A stretch of 16,254 bases of DNA from JBFKMV01 sp041629655 (GTDB lineage: Bacteria > Acidobacteriota > Polarisedimenticolia > Polarisedimenticolales > Polarisedimenticolaceae), in NCBI GenBank assembly GCA_041629655.1, contig JBFKMV010000115.1, positions 1 through 16,254 on the forward strand, written 5' to 3'. Numbering within the stretch: position 1 is the first letter of the stretch; the number at the start of each line of letters is the position of its first letter. The position numbers and the translations under genes are program-made. Below, one piece after another: positions 1 through 5,893 of the stretch. Under the pieces are notes generated by a model. That model had not been told where the DNA came from, ran no database searches, and worked only from the letters and a program-made list of their open reading frames with translations.

Positions 1-607
1 GGAAATCGGTCGGGCGCAGACGCCGCCCGTCCTCGTCCGTGGTCGTGCGCCCGGCGGGACCGTTCCCGGCGCCGCTGACGCCGTGGCAGCGCCAGCAACC
101 GACCATCGCGTAAAGCGCGCGCCCGTCTCGCAGCGACGACGGCGTCGGCGGGGGAACGGGAGACAGCGGCAGCGCCGCCGGGGGGCTGCCGTCGAACACC
201 TGCGGCGGCTGCAGCGAGTAGACGAAATGGATCAGATCGTCGAGCTCCTGCCGCGAGAACAGATCGCCGAACCCCGGCATGTCGGCCCCGGGCAGGCCCC
301 GGCGGATCGTGCGCTCGAGGTCTTCGGGCCGTGGCAATCCGCCGTTGGGCGTGCTGCGGAACCGGTACTGGCGCGAGGTGAGGTCACGCGGCCGCGGGTC
401 CAGATCGTCGGCGCCGGGTCCGTCGCCCCGCCCGCCCGGTCCGTGGCAGGCGGCGCAGGCACGACGGAAGGTCTCGGCGCCACGCCGGATCGACTCCTCC
501 AGCCGTGCGTCCTCGTCGCGCTCGTGCCCGGTGGCCGGGATCGCCGCGGCGAGCAGCAGCAGCAGCAGGGTTCCACCGAACAGCAAGACGCAGGTTCGTC
601 GTCGCAC
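1..607 (-). CDS. Exported dihaem c-type cytochrome (3' end beyond the window)
   Basis: This is the first 202 residues of a periplasmic electron-transfer protein that continues past the left edge. The frame starts with GTG at 607; a stop lies five codons upstream (620-622), so no earlier start is possible. Residues 1-27 form a signal peptide with six consecutive leucines. The first c-type haem motif is C51-A-A-C54-H55, with M110 in an ADMPGF context as likely distal ligand, all in a standard class I cytochrome fold. A proline-rich linker (about 141-157) leads to a second motif, C171-W-R-C174-H175, opening a second haem domain. The layout resembles multi-domain cytochromes that may carry an ethylbenzene-dehydrogenase-like domain further on; that part is not visible here, so the redox partner is unknown. 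The 828-1178 gene lies upstream on the same strand, 220 bases away, so a shared transcript is possible but unproven. Confidence 0.88.
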   Translation of the reverse strand, partial: MRRRTCVLLFGGTLLLLLLAAAIPATGHERDEDARLEESIRRGAETFRRACAACHGPGGRGDGPGADDLDPRPRDLTSRQYRFRSTPNGGLPRPEDLERTIRRGLPGADMPGFGDLFSRQELDDLIHFVYSLQPPQVFDGSPPAALPLSPVPPPTPSSLRDGRALYAMVGCWRCHGVSGAGNGPAGRTTTDEDGRRLRPTDF

Positions 608-827
608 GATGGCCCGGACTTACCCCGCCTGCCCCGCGGCAGGCAAGGGAACGGCTGTCGAGCCGGTCCACCGGCCGTCCTATCGAACGTGCCCGGCGAC
701 GGGAAGCCACTTCGCGCCGAGCTGCACAACACGTTCAGCCACAGCGATATCCGGACCGGAGGCCGGCCCGGAACCGAGCGACGGTTCGAGCTGCGCCGCG
801 GGGACAGTTTCGAGCGACCGTGCCCGG
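608..827. other. Intergenic leader region with an inverted repeat
   Basis: This 220-base gap separates two minus-strand genes. No open frame in it looks coding. Near the cytochrome start it holds a perfect 7-base inverted repeat (627-633 and 638-644, four-base loop), which would form a hairpin about 20 bases before the GTG in the transcript. No convincing -35/-10 pair was found. The hairpin could affect translation or terminate the upstream transcript, but it has no T-run. Confidence 0.4.
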
Positions 828-1178
828 TCAGCTCTCGAGCTTGTCCACGAGCAGCTCGATCAGCTCCGCGCCGCGACCGCGGAAGTCACGGTAGTCGTGG
901 TTCTCCTCGAACCAGCGCGACACGGGGTCGGACTCGCCCTGCCCGTGCTTGCGGACCACGGCCGGACTGCGGGAGGTCATCTGCACGACGCGGTCCAGCA
1001 CGCTCGAGGCCGCCGGATCGGAGACCGGGTAGACGCGACGGAGGAAGGTCACGATGCAATAGACCAGCACCGGGTCGAGGTCCTCGGCGACGATCGCCGC
1101 GTCGGCCGTGGACAGGCCACCGTTCTCGAGCCCGGCGAGCAGGCGCTGCGCCTCGCGTCCTTCGTCGGTCGTGGCCAT
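828..1178 (-). CDS. Small conserved-looking protein of unknown function (116 aa)
   Basis: I do not recognise this family by name. The 116-residue product has no signal peptide and no membrane segment, and reads as a mostly helical soluble protein: two acidic helices (about 5-55), a central run with YCIVTFLRRVYPV at about 40-52, a short basic patch containing RKHGQGESDP, and a C-terminal amphipathic helix ending in IELLVDKLES. Codon use matches its neighbours and the ATG is fixed by a promoter-like TAGAAT six bases upstream, which suggests a leaderless message. The stop is TGA at 828-830. It is transcribed divergently from the secreted-fibre operon and in the same direction as the cytochrome gene. 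Long overlapping plus-strand frames across this stretch lack any recognisable domain, so I prefer this minus-strand reading. Confidence 0.75.
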   Translation of the reverse strand: MATTDEGREAQRLLAGLENGGLSTADAAIVAEDLDPVLVYCIVTFLRRVYPVSDPAASSVLDRVVQMTSRSPAVVRKHGQGESDPVSRWFEENHDYRDFRGRGAELIELLVDKLES

Positions 1179-1190
1179 GGCCGGATTCTA
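1176..1190 (-). promoter_or_regulatory. Leaderless -10 element for the 116-aa gene
   Basis: On the minus strand TAGAAT (1190-1185) is followed by exactly six bases and then the ATG (1178-1176). That spacing puts the expected transcription start on the A of the start codon. No Shine-Dalgarno sequence precedes this gene, as expected of a leaderless message. No clear -35 hexamer is seen. The same architecture occurs at 7826-7840. Confidence 0.5.
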
Positions 1191-1224
1191 TCCCACCTCG
1201 CGGCCTGGCCCGACCGGCTGCCGC

Positions 1225-1254
1225 TTGGCAAACCGCCCCCGACGGGCGTATAGA
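1225..1254 (+). promoter_or_regulatory. Candidate sigma70-type promoter for the secreted-fibre operon
   Basis: TTGGCA at 1225-1230 and TATAGA at 1249-1254 are separated by 18 bases, a normal spacing for a housekeeping promoter. Transcription would begin near 1261, giving a leader of about 48 bases with a short GC-rich hairpin (CCCGGC and GCCGGG arms around 1270-1283) before the ribosome-binding site of the gene at 1309. Each hexamer differs from consensus, and the call rests on position and spacing. Confidence 0.5.
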
Positions 1255-1308
1255 ACAGCGCAAGGGCGCCCGGCGTTCGGCCGGGACCCGCCCTGCCGGG
1301 GGAGAGCC

Positions 1309-1842
1309 ATGAAGCCGATCGCCGTCTTGTTCTGCGTGCTCGCGGCGTGCGCGGCGCTGGCGCAGCAAAGCGCGAGCTACGCCGTCACCGAGAGCACCTT
1401 CAACGCCGGAGGGGATCCGCGCGACGGGATCGCGCCCGCCTCGCCGGGATTCCAGGTCACGCTGCATGCCGTGGGGGACGCCGTGTCGCCGGAGGCGGCG
1501 AGCAGCGCGGGCTACGGGCTGGGCAGCGGGTTCGTGGAGTGGTTCGCGCCGCCCGGGGAGGTGGAGAACCTGCGCTTTCTCGACCCCGCGACCCTGGCCT
1601 GGGATCCCGACGGATCCGTCGGCGATTACGCGTTGTACCAGGGCGTCGTGAAGGTGCCGTTCGACCCGGCATTCGGGAGCTGCCTCCAGCCGCCCCCGCC
1701 GCTGACCGCGGCGACGGCCGACGTCAGCCTGCCCGCGGCGGCGCCCGGCGAGGCGCTGTTCTACCTGGTCACGGCCCGCAACCGGCTCGGTGAGGAGAGC
1801 ACCAAGGGCGCCGGCCGGGCCAACCCCGATCCCTGTCCCTGA
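1309..1842 (+). CDS. Exported beta-rich protein, first gene of the fibre operon (177 aa)
   Basis: The start is ATG 1309, preceded by a GGGGGAGAG ribosome-binding site; longer upstream readings of the frame would bury the signal peptide. Residues 1-19 are a Sec signal, probably cut after ALA at 17-19; an LAAC sequence just before makes a lipoprotein a less likely alternative. Residues 22-78 hold the pattern ASYAVTESTFNAGG ... AGYGLGSGFVE, a motif of short secreted proteins I have seen in environmental bacteria. Residues about 82-177 look like a fibronectin type III-like sandwich (TLAWDPDGSVGDYALYQG, then ALFYLVTARNRLGEES). The next gene follows after 20 bases, so the two are very likely co-transcribed and both exported. 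A structural or anchoring role for the large partner is inference; no enzyme motif is visible. Confidence 0.82.
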   Translation: MKPIAVLFCVLAACAALAQQSASYAVTESTFNAGGDPRDGIAPASPGFQVTLHAVGDAVSPEAASSAGYGLGSGFVEWFAPPGEVENLRFLDPATLAWDPDGSVGDYALYQGVVKVPFDPAFGSCLQPPPPLTAATADVSLPAAAPGEALFYLVTARNRLGEESTKGAGRANPDPCP

Positions 1843-1862
1843 ACGCGAGCGAGGAGCACGAC

Positions 1863-4800
1863 ATGACGAGAGCAACGATGTGGATGGTGATCGGATCGGC
1901 GGCGCTGCTCGCGGCCGTCGCGGCCCAGGCCGCCGCGCCGCCGGCGCTGGTCAACTACCAGGGCGTGCTGCGGGACGGGACCGGGGCGCCGCTGAGCGGG
2001 ACGTTCACGATGGAGTTCCGCTTCTTCGACGCCGAGACCGGCGGCAACGAGATCCTGCTCAACCAGCCGCCGCCGGTGACCGTGACCGACGGGCTGTTCA
2101 ACGTGGCCCTGGGCAGCGGCACGAACAGCGACGGGTCGGGACCGGGCACCTACGGCTCGCTGGCCGAGGTGTTCCGCGACTTCGAGGCGGTGTACCTCCA
2201 GATCCGCGTCGAGCTGGAAGACCTTTCGCCGCGGCTGCGCATCCTGGCCGCGCCGTACTCGCTCAACGCCGACCAGCTTGACGGTAAACACGCGGCCGAG
2301 TTCCTCGACACCTCCGCCGCGGCGCAGACCAAGAGCGGCGATCTCGGCGTCGGCGACCTGAGCGTGGCCGGCCTGGTCACCATCTCCGGCGGCTCGCCGG
2401 GCCCCGGCAAGGTGCTGACCTCCGACGCGTCGGGTCAGGGAAGCTGGCTCGACTTGCCCGGCGGACCGGAACGGCAACTACTGCGCGACCTGGCCGACCG
2501 GCTGCGCACGGCCGACCCGGCGGAGCTGCCCTTCGCCGACGCGGGCAGCTTCGATTGCTCGACGACGCCGGCGACGCTGAGCTTCTCGATCGACGGCGTG
2601 CCCACCGGGGACGTGGTCGGGTTCGTCGGCCGCGACGCGATCTCGGAGCCCTTCGACTACCTCCTGGCGCTGGAGAACGCCGCGGACATCGTGGCCGACA
2701 CACAGATCGGCAAGCTCGGCCAGCTCACCGTGCAGCGCGCCTCCGGCAGCACGACCTACAGCGGCCGGATCACCGAGTTCGGCCTGGCGGCGTTCGACGG
2801 CGCGTTGCGCACCTACGTGGTGCGGCTGGAGCCGGCGCTCGCCGACCTGCGGCGCAGCCTTGGTTACGGCATGCACCAGGACGCCACGCTGCCGAACGTC
2901 CTGGACAGCGTGCTCTCCGCCGCAGGGATCTCGAACGTGACCTACGACTTCACCGGTGGGCTTCCGCCCCGCGAGATGGTCGTCCAGTACAACGAGACCT
3001 CGCTGGACTTCGTCAGCCGGCTCAACGAGCTGGAGGGCGTGCACTACCACTTCCGCGAGCTGGGCGGCTCGGACCACGTGTGGTTCGGCGACCACAACGG
3101 AGCCTTTCCCCTCGTGGCTGGCGCCTTCTCGTACTACGGCGACATGCAGGACCCCGGGACGGGGGAGGAGTTCGTCTCGACGTTCCACACCCGCGGCCGG
3201 CGGTTCACCGGCACCGGGACCGTGGGCGCCTACGACTTCACCAACCCCTCGCTGACCATCGAGCAGACCGCAACCGTGCCCGGCGGCGTCGGCGAGTTCT
3301 ACGAGTTCTACGCGGCGAACGTGGACAACGCCGACGCCTCGAAGCGGGCCCAGCGTCTGGTCGACGGGGACCAGGTGCGGCGCCGCGAGGTCTCGGGCAC
3401 CGCCAACGCGCCCGGCTTCCGGGCCGGGCACCAGTTCAGCCTGACCGACACCACGGGCGCGGGCTTCGGCGGCAGCTACATCGTGACCGGGGTCACGCAC
3501 TTCGCGCTGCGCGATCCCGACCCGGCGTGCATCGGCTACGGCAACGTGTTCGCGGCAATCCCGTCCACCACGACCTACCGGCCGCCGCGCGTCACGCCCA
3601 CGCCGGTGGTGCGGGGGCCGATCACCGCGACGGTGACCGGCCCGCCGGGGTCGACGACCTACACCGACCTCCAGTACGACCGGATCAAGGTCCACTTCCC
3701 CTGGGACCGCGCCGGCGCGATGGACGAGACCTCGAGCGGCTGGATCCGCGTCGCGCCGCCGCCCGGCGGCACCGACGACCGCCGCTACATCCCGGAGGTC
3801 GGCGACGAGGTGCTGGTCACCTTCGTGCAGGGCGATCCCGACCAGCCGGTGGTGATCGGTTCGATGTACAACGACGACGACCTGCCGCCGGCCAACGACG
3901 CGCTGGTGCTCGACGACGGCGAGATCCGCCTCGACGGCAACGGGCCCGACGGCGACCAGACGATCTACTTCTACGAGGCCGCAAGCCCGACCGGCGAGTA
4001 CCTGCGCTGGAGCGATGCCCCGCACCGCTTCGACCTCAGCGACGACCTGGAACTGTCGGGCGACCTCACCGTGGCCGGCAACGACATCTTCTTCGGCGGT
4101 GGCGGGCGGCTGACCGGGACCGCGTCCACGACGTTGCAGGTCCTCGGCAACGCCGACACGGACGACATCTTCCTGCTTCCCGGGAACTCGACCAGCGACG
4201 GCGCGCTGCGCCTGTTCGGCGACAGCACGTTCGAGATGTGGTCGGGCAACGGGGCGTTCGCCTTCTACAACGGTGGCTCGAGCGTCCAGACCGCGCTGCT
4301 GGACGCCGCCGGAAACCTCCAGATCGACGGCGACCTGACCGTCTCCGGCGGCGAGGCCACGTTCGGGCCGGGAGGCAGCATTTCCGGCGTGTCGACCGCG
4401 CTGACGCTGACGGCCGGTGATCTCGATACGGACGACCTGATCCTGAGGGCCGGCAACTCGACGGACGACGGCGAGATCTCCATCGCGGGCGACAGCACGA
4501 TGACGCTGCGCTCCGGCAACGGCTTTTACAACCTGATCGCGGGAGACACGGGCCTGAGCGCTTTCATCGACCAGAGCGACCCAACGATCAACGAGTGGAC
4601 GATCGGAGGGACGAACCTCGACCTGTTCCTCGGCGACTCGGGCGCCGACGACGTGTTCGTCCCCGGGAACTTCAGCGTGACCGGCACCAAGAACTTCGTC
4701 CAGAACCACCCGTACAGCGACGAGCTGTCGATCGTCTACACGGCGCTGGAGGGGGACGAGGCCGGCACGTACACGCGCGGCTCGGCGCGGCTGGTCGACG

Positions 4801-5873
4801 GGGTGGCGCGCGTGGCGCTCGGCGAGACCTTCGCCTGGGTCACCAATCCCGACACCGGGTTGACGGCCCACGTCACACCGCGCGGCGCGTGGGCCGATCT
4901 CTACGTCGAGTCGGTGACGACCACGGAGCTGGTGGTCCGGAGCGCCCACGCCGGCGACCCCGACGTGGCGTTCGATTACGTCGTGCACGGGCTGCGGATC
5001 GGCTACGAGGACTACGGCGTGGTGCAGCGCAAGCGCATGGAGGGCGCCGTCCCGACGCCAGGTTTCTACGACCGCGTCTACCAGGCCCGACCCGAGCTTC
5101 GTGCGTACAACGCCGGGGAGCGTTTCCGGGGCATGGAGGCGGCGCTGGACCGGGCCCGCCCCGCGGAACCGGCCGCGCCGGCGCTCCGCGCGGCGATCGG
5201 TGAGCGCGATCCGGGTCTCGAGACGGCGGCGCCGGGGGACGAGGAAACGCGGCTCGCGGAAATCGAGGCTGCGCCGGTGGACGCGCCGCCGGCCCCGGAG
5301 CGCGACCCGGGCGCCGGGCCCGCCGAGGGCCCGCCGCTGCCGGCCGTCACGGCCGGTGATGCCGCGGTCGACGCCGAGCTTCCGGCCGTCGTTCCGCTCG
5401 ACGAGCAGGGCCACGCCTACGCGCGCTCGTTCCGCACGGTCGACGCCGAGCTGGCCGCGCTGGTGGAGGTGACCGAGGAGGTCCGCCTCGGCGATCTGCT
5501 GGTGGTCGATCGCGAGGATCCGTCGCGACTGCGGCCCGCGACGCGGGAGGCGGACCCGGCGGTGGTCGGGATCGTCTCCGGCCGTCCGGGCGTGCTGCTC
5601 GGCGGGGCGGACGACGAACCCGGGGATGCGGCGGCGGATCCGGGAGCGGAGGCTCGACCGGCGCGGGCCGCCGTGGCCTTCTCGGGCATCGTGCTGGCCA
5701 ACGTGGATGCCGGCTTCGGTGCGATCCGCGTCGGCGACCTGCTGGCGTCCTCGCCGACCGCCGGTCACGCGATGCGCGTCACCGAGCCGCGTCCGGGGAC
5801 GATCGTCGGCAAGGCGCTGGAACCGTTGGAGTCGGGTACGGGGCAGATCCGGGTGCTGGTGATGCCGCGCTAG
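1863..5873 (+). CDS. Exported fibre protein with an embedded VgrG-like spike module (1336 aa)
   Basis: ATG 1863 follows GAGGAG with six-base spacing. Residues 1-24 are a Sec signal peptide. Residues 28-148 form an N-terminal domain (LVNYQGVLRDGTGAPLSG to LAAPYSLNADQLDGKHA) known from secreted, tail-fibre-like proteins. Residues about 228-570 match the gp27-like half of VgrG, including a REMVVQYNETSLDFVSRLNE motif at 370-389. Residues about 585-672 match the gp5/phage baseplate V OB fold: DRIKVHFPWDR, SGWIRVA, then GDEVLVTFVQGDPDQPVVIG and SMYN. Residues 672-940 are fibre-like with two 90-residue repeats. Residues 940-1050 (KNFVQNHP onward) are a known fibre-associated domain. An Ala/Pro/Glu-rich linker covers about 1095-1175, and 1180-1336 is a C-terminal module ending GTIVGKALEPLESGTGQIRV. 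A signal peptide on a VgrG module is odd, since type VI VgrGs are loaded from the cytoplasm. No sheath, tube or TssB/C gene is nearby. Function is unknown; a surface trimeric spike or adhesin is inference. Confidence 0.85.
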   Translation: MTRATMWMVIGSAALLAAVAAQAAAPPALVNYQGVLRDGTGAPLSGTFTMEFRFFDAETGGNEILLNQPPPVTVTDGLFNVALGSGTNSDGSGPGTYGSLAEVFRDFEAVYLQIRVELEDLSPRLRILAAPYSLNADQLDGKHAAEFLDTSAAAQTKSGDLGVGDLSVAGLVTISGGSPGPGKVLTSDASGQGSWLDLPGGPERQLLRDLADRLRTADPAELPFADAGSFDCSTTPATLSFSIDGVPTGDVVGFVGRDAISEPFDYLLALENAADIVADTQIGKLGQLTVQRASGSTTYSGRITEFGLAAFDGALRTYVVRLEPALADLRRSLGYGMHQDATLPNVLDSVLSAAGISNVTYDFTGGLPPREMVVQYNETSLDFVSRLNELEGVHYHFRELGGSDHVWFGDHNGAFPLVAGAFSYYGDMQDPGTGEEFVSTFHTRGRRFTGTGTVGAYDFTNPSLTIEQTATVPGGVGEFYEFYAANVDNADASKRAQRLVDGDQVRRREVSGTANAPGFRAGHQFSLTDTTGAGFGGSYIVTGVTHFALRDPDPACIGYGNVFAAIPSTTTYRPPRVTPTPVVRGPITATVTGPPGSTTYTDLQYDRIKVHFPWDRAGAMDETSSGWIRVAPPPGGTDDRRYIPEVGDEVLVTFVQGDPDQPVVIGSMYNDDDLPPANDALVLDDGEIRLDGNGPDGDQTIYFYEAASPTGEYLRWSDAPHRFDLSDDLELSGDLTVAGNDIFFGGGGRLTGTASTTLQVLGNADTDDIFLLPGNSTSDGALRLFGDSTFEMWSGNGAFAFYNGGSSVQTALLDAAGNLQIDGDLTVSGGEATFGPGGSISGVSTALTLTAGDLDTDDLILRAGNSTDDGEISIAGDSTMTLRSGNGFYNLIAGDTGLSAFIDQSDPTINEWTIGGTNLDLFLGDSGADDVFVPGNFSVTGTKNFVQNHPYSDELSIVYTALEGDEAGTYTRGSARLVDGVARVALGETFAWVTNPDTGLTAHVTPRGAWADLYVESVTTTELVVRSAHAGDPDVAFDYVVHGLRIGYEDYGVVQRKRMEGAVPTPGFYDRVYQARPELRAYNAGERFRGMEAALDRARPAEPAAPALRAAIGERDPGLETAAPGDEETRLAEIEAAPVDAPPAPERDPGAGPAEGPPLPAVTAGDAAVDAELPAVVPLDEQGHAYARSFRTVDAELAALVEVTEEVRLGDLLVVDREDPSRLRPATREADPAVVGIVSGRPGVLLGGADDEPGDAAADPGAEARPARAAVAFSGIVLANVDAGFGAIRVGDLLASSPTAGHAMRVTEPRPGTIVGKALEPLESGTGQIRVLVMPR
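4062..4601 (+). repeat. Two tandem 90-codon repeats within the fibre protein
   Basis: Residues 734-823 and 824-913 share a register of exactly 90 residues. Matching landmarks are DLTV (734 and 824), a GG-rich turn, D-T-D-D followed by a hydrophobic strand (765 and 855), GNST with a following DG (774 and 864), GDST (787 and 877) and SGNG (794 and 884). The copies are diverged, so the repeat is at protein level. The second copy loses register towards its end. Confidence 0.7.
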
Positions 5874-5877
5874 CCCG

Positions 5878-5893
5878 GTAGCGGGGTCGCTAC
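5878..5893. terminator. Stem-loop between convergent genes
   Basis: GTAGCG (5878-5883) and CGCTAC (5888-5893) form a perfect six-base stem with a GGGT loop, between the stop of the fibre gene (5873) and the end of the SelO-like gene; the right arm includes that gene's stop codon. It is placed to terminate both transcripts, but has no T-run, so an intrinsic terminator is only possible. Confidence 0.35.

Noticed and set aside
83..1312. Long plus-strand frames across the cytochrome and the 116-aa gene
   Set aside because: They are arginine- and proline-rich with no motif; the minus strand has two CxxCH haem motifs and a leaderless start in this stretch.
2478..5768. A 1096-codon open frame on the minus strand opposite the VgrG-fibre
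   Set aside because: It is His/Arg/Val-rich with no domain pattern, while the plus strand has VgrG motifs and a signal peptide.
1863..5873. A type VI secretion or phage tail locus
   Set aside because: Only the spike-like module is present; no sheath, tube, baseplate, ClpV, lysis or capsid gene was found in the window.
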